A stretch of DNA of 64,000 bases from Vulcanimicrobiota bacterium (GTDB lineage: Bacteria; Vulcanimicrobiota; Vulcanimicrobiia; Vulcanimicrobiales; Vulcanimicrobiaceae): contig DAHUZB010000005.1 in NCBI GenBank assembly GCA_027306785.1, positions 1-64,000 on the forward strand. The letters are read 5' to 3'. This document shows positions 1-7,173 of this stretch, piece by piece. The position numbers and the translations under genes are program-made. Below the pieces are notes generated by a model that saw only the letters and a program-made list of their open reading frames with translations, was not told the DNA's origin and searched no databases. Numbering within the stretch: the stretch's first letter is position 1; each line of letters starts with the position of its first letter.

Positions 1-2
1 AA

Positions 3-167
3 CGCCCGCTGTTCGTCTCGCTGCTTGCGAATACCGACCCGCATCAGTACGATAAGTTCCGCGTAAACGAGACCCTATCCAACATGCCGCAATTCGCGGC
101 GGCGTGGGGATGCAAGATTCCCGAACCGATGGTTCGTCCGGCGAAGGATCGCTGCCAGATCTGGTAG
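3..167 (+). CDS. M13 family metallopeptidase, C-terminal end (partial)
   Basis: The window opens inside a gene; 54 codons and a TAG stop are visible. The tail contains RVNETLSNMPQFAAAWGC and ends in a Cys-Gln-Ile-Trp C terminus. This is the hallmark end of neprilysin-type (M13) zinc endopeptidases, where the R-V-N...NMPxF...F/WGC and terminal C-x-I/V-W residues are strongly conserved. The catalytic HExxH lies upstream, outside the window. Family members are secreted or membrane-anchored oligopeptidases. A strong hairpin follows the stop. Family call is good; substrate unknown. Confidence 0.8.
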   Translation, partial: RPLFVSLLANTDPHQYDKFRVNETLSNMPQFAAAWGCKIPEPMVRPAKDRCQIW

Positions 168-195
168 CCCCCTCCGATCGGAATGCCGAGAATGA

Positions 196-230
196 GATGT
201 GCCGCACGCGGAATCCGCGTGCGGCACATC
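196..230. terminator. Hairpin terminator between converging genes
   Basis: Perfect 16-bp inverted repeat (196-211 with 215-230, loop AAT) followed on the + strand by TTCTTT. It lies between the M13 peptidase stop at 167 and the stop of the minus-strand copper protein at 258. It can end the + transcript and, less well because the T run is poor on that side, the minus transcript. Confidence 0.75.
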
Positions 231-257
231 TTCTTTGCTGCAGGACGCTCGGACGCG

Positions 258-1226
258 TTACTTCGCGTCGAAGATCCCGAGTGCTCCGGCGTCGGCATCA
301 CCGAACGCATGCGTGACGAACGGGTATTTCCCGGCCTGCAGCACGGTGAATTCCGCGACCGCACCGCCGCCCGGCGGGATCGCGAGCGTCTGCAATCCGA
401 CCAGCAGGTTCTTCGGATTCCCGTCCACATAGGCGCGTTGGAAGAGCGTGCCCACCACGTGGAACGCCGAGAAGTGCGACGGCCCCGCGTCGATGACGAA
501 GACGCGAACGGGTCGCCCCACGGCGATGTGCAGCGGCTTCGTCATGTAGCGGAACGCGTCGCCGTTGAAGGTCACCACCTGCGCCGTACCCGAGATCATC
601 TTCGCGAGATCGCCCTCGTATTCGTCGCTGTCGGCCGCGCGCTTGGGATAGAACTCGCTCTGCACGAAGACGAACGACTGCGCGTGGCGCCCCCAACCCG
701 CCCGCGGATCGATGACGATCGCACCGTACATACCGTTGCTGATGTGCGCGAGCACCGGCGGCGTTCCGCAGTGGTAGAGAAACGCGCCGGGCGAGGTCGC
801 CACCCAGCGAAAGTGCAGGGTCGTTCCCGGCTCGATCGTTTGATAGGCGATGTTCGGCGGGGCGAGCGCGGCATGAAAATCGATCGAATGCCCCATCGAA
901 GCGGTGTTGGTGAGCGTGACGTCGATCGTATCGCCGACGCGCGCGTGGATCACGGGTCCGGGAACGGCCCCGTTGAAGGTCCAGGCACGGTAGCGAATAC
1001 CCGGCGCGATCTCGACGACCTTATCGACGAGCGCCAGTCGCACGTAGACGATATGCCCGCGCGGCAGCGGCGGCAGCCGATCGAGTGTCGCCGGATCGGT
1101 CGGCGGCACCGCCACGGTGCCCTTGCTCACCTGAGCCGTCACCGGCGCGAGCGTCTGCGCCGACGTCGCGACGACCGCGAACGACGCGAGTGCGACGAGC
1201 GCGGCGAGGGTGGGAAGCGTACGCAT
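258..1226 (-). CDS. NirK-like two-domain copper oxidase (nitrite reductase family)
   Basis: 322 aa with an N-terminal signal peptide (residues 1-23) and two cupredoxin domains. The copper ligands of NirK are recognisable. His113, Asp116 and His118 sit in GHSIDFHAA. His152, Cys153, His161 and Met166 sit in the stretch YHCGTPPVLAHISNGM. A further His lies in AFHVVG and another in VTHAFGDADAGALG. Spacing corresponds to NirK type 1 (His95, Cys136, His145, Met150) and type 2 (His100, His135, His306) sites with catalytic Asp98/His255. Reduction of nitrite to NO in the periplasm is therefore the leading function; a related multicopper oxidase role is possible. An earlier in-frame ATG at 1271 exists, but the signal peptide fits the start at 1226. 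It is divergent from a Cys-containing Rrf2 regulator, which fits NO or redox control. Confidence 0.75.
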   Translation of the reverse strand: MRTLPTLAALVALASFAVVATSAQTLAPVTAQVSKGTVAVPPTDPATLDRLPPLPRGHIVYVRLALVDKVVEIAPGIRYRAWTFNGAVPGPVIHARVGDTIDVTLTNTASMGHSIDFHAALAPPNIAYQTIEPGTTLHFRWVATSPGAFLYHCGTPPVLAHISNGMYGAIVIDPRAGWGRHAQSFVFVQSEFYPKRAADSDEYEGDLAKMISGTAQVVTFNGDAFRYMTKPLHIAVGRPVRVFVIDAGPSHFSAFHVVGTLFQRAYVDGNPKNLLVGLQTLAIPPGGGAVAEFTVLQAGKYPFVTHAFGDADAGALGIFDAK

Positions 1227-1248
1227 GAGATTTCGCGATCCTTTCGAA

Positions 1249-1278
1249 TTGACAGGAGTCAACGGACACATTTAGTCT
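1249..1278. promoter_or_regulatory. Candidate promoter/operator of the nirK-like/Rrf2 divergon
   Basis: The divergent spacer holds TTGAC-AGGA-GTCAA at 1249-1262, a 5-bp inverted repeat. Its left half reads TTGACA, and 17-18 bp downstream is the weak -10 candidate TAGTCT (1273-1278), directed toward the Rrf2 gene. The overlap of repeat and -35 would suit autorepression. This is pattern reading only. Confidence 0.35.
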
Positions 1279-1311
1279 ATTGATATCCCCCGTCGTTTCG
1301 GAGAAGAACGC

Positions 1312-1761
1312 GTGAAGCTCTCGAAGGAATGTCGCTACGGCCTCGACGCCCTCACCCTGCTCGCGCGGGCGCCGAAGGGGAGCGTGATCGGCTCGGCCGA
1401 GATCGCAAAGGGCCTCGCGATCTCGCCCGTCTTTCTCTCCAAGATTCTCCAACGTTTGGCGCGCGCCGGGATCGTGAGCGGACACCGCGGCGCGATACGC
1501 GGCTATGCGCTCGCGCGCGACGCGCGCGCGATCAGCGTTCGCGACGTCGCGGAGGCACTCGACGGCGACGATCTCTTCACGCGCTGCATCTTCTGGTCGG
1601 AGCGCTGTTCGGAGATCCGTCCGTGTCCGCTCCACCCCGAATGGGGGCACGTGCGGCCGCGCATCGAGCGTGAACTCGCGCAGCTGAGCCTTCGCGACCT
1701 CGCCGGTCGCGCGGCTACTCCGCCGGCGGCAGCTCGGCGTTCAGCGCGGTCTCGAGCGTAA
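1312..1761 (+). CDS. Rrf2 family transcriptional regulator, probable Fe-S sensor
   Basis: 149 aa. The N-terminal winged helix begins MKLSKECRYGLDALTLLA, typical of Rrf2 proteins, with the recognition region SPVFLSKILQRLARAGIV. Three cysteines, Cys92, Cys99 and Cys105 (C-x6-C-x5-C), stand where IscR and NsrR bind their iron-sulfur cluster. The neighbouring NirK-like gene makes an NsrR-like NO sensor the most attractive reading, but IscR/RirA-type sensing cannot be excluded. The C-terminal ~16 residues are Ala/Arg-rich and overlap the convergent MFS gene by 47 bp, an unusually long convergent overlap, so the tail may be poorly conserved. Confidence 0.8.
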   Translation: MKLSKECRYGLDALTLLARAPKGSVIGSAEIAKGLAISPVFLSKILQRLARAGIVSGHRGAIRGYALARDARAISVRDVAEALDGDDLFTRCIFWSERCSEIRPCPLHPEWGHVRPRIERELAQLSLRDLAGRAATPPAAARRSARSRA

Positions 1762-2992
1762 GCACCGAATCGACCGGTTCGCGCACGTCGTCCGCGGGCT
1801 TCGTTACGCGCGCCGCGATCGCCATCGAAGCCAAGAGCAGCACGCCGCCGACCGCCCAGGCGGCGCTCGGAGCTTTCCACGTATGCGCGGGTGCGATCGT
1901 GTAGGCGAAGACGCCCGTGAAGAGCAGAGGTCCGATCAACATGCCGACGCTGCGCAGCATCGTGATCGCTCCCTGGAGTTCACCTTGTTCGTGCGCGCCG
2001 ACGCGGCGCGTCATGATCGCCTGCGAAGCCGAAGATGCGATCATCCAAAGCATATTCACCGCGATCGCGATCCAGAAGAAGACCTGATTCAGCCCGTAGA
2101 GCATGAAGCCGAGTGCGCCGAAGAAGAGTCCGATCAGGAGCGCCTTGCGTTCGCCGAAGCGATCGACGACGCGCTGAATGACGAAGGCCGAGACGACGAT
2201 CGTGAGCACGCCGACGAGCGCGAGCGAGAGGCCGATCGTCTTCATCGTCCACCCGAACGCGAACATCGTGTAGAGCACGAAGAGCTGCGGCAGCGCCTCG
2301 TGCGCCACATAGCCGATCAGGTTCACGCCCGCGAGACCGGCGAGTTCGGGATGTCGGCGCAGCATGCGAATCGACCCGAGCGGATTCGCGCGCGACCATG
2401 CGAACGCGTTGCGTTTCTGCGTCGGCAGCGATTCCGGCAGCACGACTAGACCGTAGAGAAAGTTCACCAGACTCAAGGCGCCCGCCACCCAAAACGGAAG
2501 GCGCGGATCGTGCGCTCCGAGGAGCCCGCCGATCGCCGGTCCGATCACGAAGCCGATGCCGAAGGCCGCGCTGATCATCCCGTAGGCACCGGCGCGCTTC
2601 TCCGGCGGCGTGACGTCGGCGACGTAGGCGCTCGCGACGGTAATGCTCGCGGTGGTCGCTCCGGAGAGCACCCGCCCGATGAAGAGCCAGCCGACGTTCG
2701 GCGCGAGCGCGAGAATCGCGTAGTCGAGGCTCGTGCCGAGATTCGAGAGCAGCACGATCGGGCGACGCCCGACGCGATCGGAGAGCGTGCCGAGCACCGG
2801 CGATGCGAAGAACTGCACGATCGCAAAGATCGTCGCAAAGGCGCCGCTCAAGAGCGATGCGTCGGCGTAGTTGCCGCCCTCGAAATGCAGCAGCAGCGGC
2901 TGAAAGACCGGGATGATGATTCCGAGCGCGAGCATATCGAGCAGCACGGTGACGAAGATGAACGTCATCGCGGCATCGCGGCGATTCAACAT
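1715..2992 (-). CDS. MFS drug-efflux transporter, TetA/TCR-like
   Basis: 425 aa with about 12 hydrophobic segments. The motif-A loop GTLSDRVGRRPIVLL follows TM2. Motif B/C features (GRVLSGATTASI, then ADVTPPEKRAGAYG and GIGFVIGPAIGGLLG) lie in TM4-TM5, as in TetA-type drug:H+ antiporters of the DHA1 group. It sits in the inner membrane and exports an unknown compound. The start codon lies inside the end of the preceding tetR-type gene (7-bp overlap), so both share one transcript from the palindromic operator upstream. Its 3' end overlaps the Rrf2 gene. Tetracycline itself as substrate is not implied. Confidence 0.85.
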   Translation of the reverse strand: MLNRRDAAMTFIFVTVLLDMLALGIIIPVFQPLLLHFEGGNYADASLLSGAFATIFAIVQFFASPVLGTLSDRVGRRPIVLLSNLGTSLDYAILALAPNVGWLFIGRVLSGATTASITVASAYVADVTPPEKRAGAYGMISAAFGIGFVIGPAIGGLLGAHDPRLPFWVAGALSLVNFLYGLVVLPESLPTQKRNAFAWSRANPLGSIRMLRRHPELAGLAGVNLIGYVAHEALPQLFVLYTMFAFGWTMKTIGLSLALVGVLTIVVSAFVIQRVVDRFGERKALLIGLFFGALGFMLYGLNQVFFWIAIAVNMLWMIASSASQAIMTRRVGAHEQGELQGAITMLRSVGMLIGPLLFTGVFAYTIAPAHTWKAPSAAWAVGGVLLLASMAIAARVTKPADDVREPVDSVLTLETALNAELPPAE

Positions 2993-3588
2993 GATTCCGA
3001 TTCTCCGTTCTCAAGCTCGCAGCGGTGCAGGGCGTCGGCCCAGCGATCGATGGCGCGCTCGATCCTCGCGCGATCGCCGGTCGCCGCGAAATCGAGCATG
3101 AAGCCGCGATAGCCCGCGAGGACGGCGGTCGCGTGCGCGCGGGCCGCGTCGCGCTGCATGCCGCGTGCCAGGAGCGGGGCTGTCAGAAACGCGAGCCAAT
3201 CCTCGATCGTATCGTGAAGAAACGAGGCATAACGCACCGGGTCGCCCAGCGCGAGCGCGAAGGTCTCGAAGAACAGCCGCACGATCGCGGCGCCGTCGGA
3301 CGACGATGACATGGCGCGCCAGGCGGCGCGACAGAGCCCGACCGACGAGGATGCCGCCTCGGAGCGCAGCGCCGCGAATGCCGCGCGCTGCCCCTCCCGA
3401 ATGCGCCCGAGGACGGCGACGATGAGATCGTCGCGCGAGCCGAAGTGGTAGAGCAACGTGCGTGGACTCAACCCGACCGCCGCCGCCAGCGGACGAAGCG
3501 CAAGGTCGGCGAGCCCGTGCTCCATGACAAAGGCGACGATGCGATCCAACACCTCGGCGCGATGGGCGAGATCGACGGTGCGCGTCAT
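2986..3588 (-). CDS. TetR family repressor of the adjacent efflux pump
   Basis: 200 aa. The N-terminal helix-turn-helix spans about residues 8-58 (RAEVLDRIVAFVMEHGLADLALRPLAAAVGLS..LYHFGSRDDLI), with the YHFGS signature of TetR proteins. The C-terminal ligand domain is divergent and unassigned. It is the first gene of a two-gene operon with the MFS pump, and a perfect 13-bp inverted repeat lies just upstream of its start. Autorepression relieved by the pump substrate is the expected logic. Confidence 0.88.
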   Translation of the reverse strand: MTRTVDLAHRAEVLDRIVAFVMEHGLADLALRPLAAAVGLSPRTLLYHFGSRDDLIVAVLGRIREGQRAAFAALRSEAASSSVGLCRAAWRAMSSSSDGAAIVRLFFETFALALGDPVRYASFLHDTIEDWLAFLTAPLLARGMQRDAARAHATAVLAGYRGFMLDFAATGDRARIERAIDRWADALHRCELENGESESC

Positions 3589-3601
3589 GCCTCGCAGCCT
3601 A

Positions 3602-3631
3602 CCATACTTGAAACGCTTGTTTCAAGTATGG
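3602..3631. promoter_or_regulatory. Palindromic TetR-type operator
   Basis: Perfect inverted repeat: arm CCATACTTGAAAC (3602-3614), spacer GCTT, matching arm GTTTCAAGTATGG (3619-3631). It is 14-43 bp upstream of the tetR-family start codon, where a repressor would block the promoter of the tetR-MFS operon. Arm length and position are typical of TetR-family sites. Confidence 0.8.
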
Positions 3632-3644
3632 CAGCAAGGCGCTC

Positions 3645-4157
3645 CTAGCCGGTCGCCTCGGGAAGCGCGTGATCGAGCGCCTCGTATTTGCGATAGACCG
3701 TGAGATAGGTGACGGCGATGATCGCGATCGCGAAGGCGAGCAGCCCGTCGCCGATCACGGCGCCGAGCGGGCTCGTCGCGGGCATCAACATGCGGACAAC
3801 GCCGCGCAACACGAAGGCGCCGAGGTAGATACCAGCGGTCGCCCAGGATGCGCCGAGCTCCATCACGCCGTGACGATCGGTCGCCGAGACTCGGGTGTGG
3901 TGCCCGCGCAACATGCCGATCGGAATTCCCGCTCCCGCACCGACCGCGAGCGCGAGCGCGATCTCCCACGCCGGTGCTGAAAAGCGCATCTCGCCCGCGA
4001 CGATCGCGAAGACCGCGAGCAGCATCAAGATCCCGGCGCTGATCCACATTCGCGTCACGCTCGTTCGCTGCGGGCGCGAAGCGCGAAAGAGCACGATCGC
4101 CGCGATGATGATCCACGAAACAATGCCGGCACCGAATTGGGTTGACTGGTCGCCCAC
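3645..4157 (-). CDS. Small membrane protein, CcdC/DUF1453-like
   Basis: 170 aa with four to five hydrophobic helices and a conserved-looking cytoplasmic loop around GIPIGMLRGHHTRVS, followed by a second pair of helices. The layout and the G-x-x-x-G-x-x-RG loop resemble the DUF1453/CcdC group of integral membrane proteins of unknown role. The gene stands alone between the tetR promoter region and the terminator behind rplL, so it is a separate unit. Family assignment is from memory and moderate. Confidence 0.55.
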   Translation of the reverse strand: MGDQSTQFGAGIVSWIIIAAIVLFRASRPQRTSVTRMWISAGILMLLAVFAIVAGEMRFSAPAWEIALALAVGAGAGIPIGMLRGHHTRVSATDRHGVMELGASWATAGIYLGAFVLRGVVRMLMPATSPLGAVIGDGLLAFAIAIIAVTYLTVYRKYEALDHALPEATG

Positions 4158-4181
4158 GAGTCCTCCGATCTTTCCGACGGC

Positions 4182-4220
4182 AAAAAGAAAACGAGCGGTG
4201 CCGCAATGCGGCCCCGCTCG
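4182..4220 (-). terminator. Rho-independent terminator after rplL
   Basis: On the minus strand a hairpin pairs CGAGCGG (4214-4220 complement) with CCGCTCG (4192-4198 complement) around an inner CCGC-ATT-GCGG stem. It is followed by a T-rich run (GTTTTCTTTTTG, down to 4182). It ends the rplJL transcript 34 bp after the rplL stop. Confidence 0.85.
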
Positions 4221-4253
4221 TCTCTTCGGTTCGATCCGGTACCGAAACCTCGG

Positions 4254-4622
4254 TTACTTGATCTCGACCTTGGCGCCGGCTTCTTCGAGCTTCTTCTTGA
4301 TGCTCTCGGCTTCGTCTTTGTTGATGCCTTCTTTGACGGCCTTGGGCGCGCTCTCGACGAACGCCTTCGCCTCGGTGAGGCCCAGGCTCGTGATCTCGCG
4401 AACGGCCTTGATGACCTTGATCTTCTCGGCGCCCGCATCGGCGAGGACGACGTCGAATTCGGTCTTCTCGGCGGCGGGGGCGGCGCCGGCGGCGGGCGCA
4501 GCCATCATCATCGCGGGCGCGGCCGCGCTGACGCCGTACTTCTCTTCGAGCTGCTTGACGAGGTCCGCGAGCTCGAGCACGGTGAGCTTATCGATCTGTT
4601 CGATGAGTTCGGCAACTGCCAT
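4254..4622 (-). CDS. rplL: 50S ribosomal protein L7/L12
   Basis: 122 aa, the normal length. An N-terminal dimerisation helix begins at [20 protein letters not shown]. An Ala/Gly-rich hinge (about 35-50) is followed by the C-terminal factor-binding domain with EKTEFDVVL and [20 protein letters not shown]. It forms the ribosomal stalk with L10 and recruits translation GTPases. It lies 18 bp after rplJ in a two-gene unit that ends in a strong terminator; rpoB, its usual neighbour, is not here. Confidence 0.97.
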   Translation of the reverse strand: MAVAELIEQIDKLTVLELADLVKQLEEKYGVSAAAPAMMMAAPAAGAAPAAEKTEFDVVLADAGAEKIKVIKAVREITSLGLTEAKAFVESAPKAVKEGINKDEAESIKKKLEEAGAKVEIK

Positions 4623-4640
4623 GATACTACTGATTCTCCT

Positions 4641-5174
4641 TTAAGCGTTCGAACCCGCGGCTTCTTTTTGCTCGCGGATGGCGGTGAGCACACGGACGAG
4701 TCCGCTCTGATTGCCCGAGAGCACGGTGACGAGACCGCGCAGCGGGCCGGCGAGCGTACCGACGAGTTTGGCGATGAGTTCCGGCTTCGGCGGAAGCGCT
4801 GCGAGCGCTTCGACCTGCTTGGCATCGACGAGTTGGCCGTCGATGTAGGCAGCCTTGATGCCCAGCTTTTTGCTGTCATCCGCGAACTGTTTGATCGCCT
4901 TCGCGGGTGCAACGGGATCGTTGCCCGCGAACACGATGCCGGTGGGACCGTGAAGGAACGATTCGAGCTTGCCGGCGATATCATCGCCTGCGGCAATCTT
5001 GAAGAGCGTGTTCTTCACGACGGCGTACGTGTTGCCGTCTTTGCGCAGCTCGCCGCGGAATTTCGTGATCTCTTCCACGGTGAGGCCGGCGAAGTCGGTC
5101 AAAAACACGTTCGGCGTTTCGGCCAGCCGATCGCGTATCTCTTGAACCGCGGCTTCTTTACGTGCGGTTGGCAT
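4641..5174 (-). CDS. rplJ: 50S ribosomal protein L10
   Basis: 177 aa. The N-terminal rRNA-binding domain contains FLTDFAGLTVEEITKFRGEL and AVVKNTLFKIA, diagnostic of L10. The C-terminal helices bind L7/L12 dimers. It anchors the stalk at the L11 region of 23S rRNA. In most bacteria rplJ follows rplA directly; here rplA lies more than 4 kb away. The gene is preceded by a structured leader with a terminator-like hairpin, consistent with L10-mediated autoregulation. Confidence 0.96.
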   Translation of the reverse strand: MPTARKEAAVQEIRDRLAETPNVFLTDFAGLTVEEITKFRGELRKDGNTYAVVKNTLFKIAAGDDIAGKLESFLHGPTGIVFAGNDPVAPAKAIKQFADDSKKLGIKAAYIDGQLVDAKQVEALAALPPKPELIAKLVGTLAGPLRGLVTVLSGNQSGLVRVLTAIREQKEAAGSNA

Positions 5175-5177
5175 TGA

Positions 5178-5244
5178 CGTTGTGTCGCTTTCTTAGCATG
5201 AAAAAAGCGCTCCATCCGTCCGGAGGGCGCTTCACAACGACACC
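5178..5244 (-). promoter_or_regulatory. Candidate L10 leader with attenuator hairpin
   Basis: Immediately upstream of rplJ the minus strand carries a GC-rich hairpin (stem AGCGC..CC with GG..GCGCT) followed by six T (5201-5232), that is, a terminator located before the gene. Flanking segments CGTTGTG (5' side, about 5235-5241) and CACAACG (3' side, about 5178-5184) can pair around it. A leader terminator enclosed by an alternative stem is what L10-leader autoregulation uses in other bacteria. The exact L10 binding site was not modelled. Confidence 0.55.
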
Positions 5245-5258
5245 GTCAAGCAACACAT

Positions 5259-5296
5259 CGTGTCTTCCGACACGCGTCGTGTCTTCCGACACGCGT
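5259..5296. repeat. Tandem duplicate 19-bp hairpin repeat
   Basis: Two exact head-to-tail copies (5259-5277 and 5278-5296) of CGTGTCTTCCGACACGCGT. Each copy folds into a 6-bp stem (CGTGTC/GACACG) with a TTCC loop. They lie between the rplJ leader and a dispersed repeat, upstream of the carbonic anhydrase gene, in non-coding DNA. Confidence 0.85.
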
Positions 5297-5298
5297 TA

Positions 5299-5321
5299 TG
5301 TCATCCTGAGCTTGTCGAAGG
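5299..5321 (-). repeat. Dispersed intergenic repeat, CTTCGACAAGCTCAGG type
   Basis: On the minus strand this reads CCTTCGACAAGCTCAGGATG followed by ACA. Three further copies of the same unit stand at 12429-12567. Short repeats of this type are common in spacers of many bacterial genomes. The rest of the spacer to 5463 holds two more small GC-rich palindromes (around 5342 and 5357) and no gene. Confidence 0.75.
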
Positions 5322-5463
5322 ACGAACGCACCTCGGTAGTCCCCTTGCGGGATTAAGGCCTTGCGGCCGGCTACGGTCTTCGGAGCCGTTGGTCAGAGTA
5401 CCACACGCGGCGCGCGAGCGCAAGCCGAAAGGCCGCCCCTTCACCCGAGCAGAACAGGCAGCC

Positions 5464-6138
5464 ATGCAGTACGGTCGCCGTCGCTTCATCGCCTCCGCGG
5501 GCGCCGGGCTCGCGGGTCTGCTCACCGCATCCGCGGGCGCAGCCGAGATGCCCGCCCCCGCCGCCCACTCGCTCAGAGCCCTCCTCGAGGGCAATGCGCG
5601 CTTCGTTGCCGACGCGGCGACGTGCCCGCCGATGACGGCGCGCCGCCTCGAGCTCGCCGAGGGGCAGCAGCCGTTCGCGATCGTCGTGAGCTGCTCCGAC
5701 TCGCGCGTGCCGGTCGAGACGATCTTCGATCAGCCGCCGGGCACTATCTTCGGTATCCGCGTCGCCGGGAATTTCGTCGACGAACACGGCCTCGGCTCGA
5801 TCGAATACGCCGTGAAGGCGCTACATTCGGGTCTGATCCTGGTGCTCGGCCATACGGGATGCGGCGCGATCAAAGCCGCCGTCGAGTACGTGCAAGAGGG
5901 CACGACGCAGCCCGGCCGCATTCAGAGTCTCGTCACGACGCTCGCCCCGGCCGCACGCGAGAGCCGCACGGGCGACGGCGATTGGATAACGCGCGCGACG
6001 CACCGCAACGTGCACGACACGATTGCGTCGCTACGCACCCGATCGGCGATCGTCGCGAGCGCGATGCGCGGCGGCGAGCTCGCCGTAGCGGGCGGCATTT
6101 ACGATCTCCACACCGGACGCGTCACGATCGTCACCTAA
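5464..6138 (+). CDS. Beta-class carbonic anhydrase with Tat signal
   Basis: 224 aa. The N terminus MQYGRRRFIASAGAGLAGLL is a twin-arginine signal, so export to the periplasm is likely. Zinc ligands of beta-carbonic anhydrase are present: Cys77 and Asp79 in SCSDSR, His130 and Cys133 in LGHTGCGAI. The Asp79-Arg81 dyad is intact. It interconverts CO2 and bicarbonate. The gene is inserted between the rplJ and rplA units in the opposite orientation, so it is independent of ribosomal transcription. The ATG at 5464 was chosen for the Tat motif; a longer reading frame upstream runs through repeats. Confidence 0.9.
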   Translation: MQYGRRRFIASAGAGLAGLLTASAGAAEMPAPAAHSLRALLEGNARFVADAATCPPMTARRLELAEGQQPFAIVVSCSDSRVPVETIFDQPPGTIFGIRVAGNFVDEHGLGSIEYAVKALHSGLILVLGHTGCGAIKAAVEYVQEGTTQPGRIQSLVTTLAPAARESRTGDGDWITRATHRNVHDTIASLRTRSAIVASAMRGGELAVAGGIYDLHTGRVTIVT

Positions 6139-6159
6139 ACGGCGCGCGCGCGTTCGGGT

Positions 6160-7071
6160 CTAGCGCGGAGCATGCTGATGCTGCTCCCATGCCGCCCGAC
6201 TGAAGAGATACGCGGGCTCGTCACGAGCCCACATGACATCGGTGAACTTCACGACGCCGAGGATGTCGAGCGGTCCGTCGATCGTGAGAACGTGCGTGTG
6301 CGTGACCGCGTCGGTAATGAGTCCGCGGGAGTCGAGTACGACTTCCACGCGCATCGGATAGGGTGAGGGCGGCTGCGAGGCTTCGCGAAAGAAGCGCGAC
6401 TCGAAGACGGCTTTGCAGATGCGAAAATCGCTCGCGCGCACCCAGAGCTCGCGCACGTTGTACCGGTCGGGTTCGCGCAGCGCATCGAGCACGAGATGCA
6501 CCGCATCGCCGCATCCCGGAATGCGATCGACGCCCTCTTCTCGTACGCGATAGCTGATCGCCGAGCGAATCGTTGCAATCGTACGCAGCGGCGACGGCGC
6601 CGCGCTCGCGGCGGGCACCGGGCGTTCCAGCAGCGGTAACGCGCCGTCTGGAAGCGCGACGTTCTCGTAGGGAATGAACGCGTCGGGTACGAGATAGTGC
6701 CGACCGATCAGAATGCCGCCCGACGGCGCATCGCCGCCCACAAAGCGATTCCACGACACGCGGTCGGCGCGCCGCTCGATCACCGCTTGCGCGATGGTAA
6801 AGTTGATCGCACCGTGCGTCGACGAGGTCTGCGTCATCACGTAAGCGAGATAGGGCTGCTGCGGGAGTGCGAGCAGATGTGCGATCGCTCCGCGGTAAAG
6901 CGCATCGGGCGAGGGGGTCGCGGGCGACTCGGCAATCACGGGCCCGGATGATGCCGCCAACGCGAGGAGCAGCGAGCAGAGCGCGGCTACATACGTCATC
7001 ATCACGCTCGAACGCACGCTCGACGTAGATCGTGATCTGCTTGGCACACCCACCGTTCGCTGCTTCTCCAT
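6160..7071 (-). CDS. Secreted protein of unknown function
   Basis: 303 aa from the first ATG; the true start may be the ATG pair at 7002/6999, which places a signal peptide (MMTYVAALCSLLLALAASS) at the N terminus. The mature part is a mixed alpha/beta domain with no motif I recognise. Phrases such as YNVRELWVRASDFRICKAVF and VEVVLDSRGLIT suggest a beta-rich, outer-membrane-lipoprotein-like or LolA-type fold, but this is a weak impression. It is divergent from the first of two secreted lipoproteins and convergent with the carbonic anhydrase. Confidence 0.6.
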   Translation of the reverse strand: MEKQRTVGVPSRSRSTSSVRSSVMMTYVAALCSLLLALAASSGPVIAESPATPSPDALYRGAIAHLLALPQQPYLAYVMTQTSSTHGAINFTIAQAVIERRADRVSWNRFVGGDAPSGGILIGRHYLVPDAFIPYENVALPDGALPLLERPVPAASAAPSPLRTIATIRSAISYRVREEGVDRIPGCGDAVHLVLDALREPDRYNVRELWVRASDFRICKAVFESRFFREASQPPSPYPMRVEVVLDSRGLITDAVTHTHVLTIDGPLDILGVVKFTDVMWARDEPAYLFSRAAWEQHQHAPR

Positions 7072-7173
7072 AAGTGCTTTTCGCCTCTTCCGGTAGTGCC
7101 ACCACCCGGAGTAGACTTTCGTCTAAGCTCTCATGTGAGGCTTCGTTCGCAGAACTTGATGTGGAGGTCTTTC

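Noticed and set aside
7096-7173. ATG starts upstream of lipoprotein copy 1
   Set aside because: The TTG at 7174 has the right ribosome-site spacing and gives the same Cys21 lipobox as the paralogue; upstream codons precede the GGAGG site.
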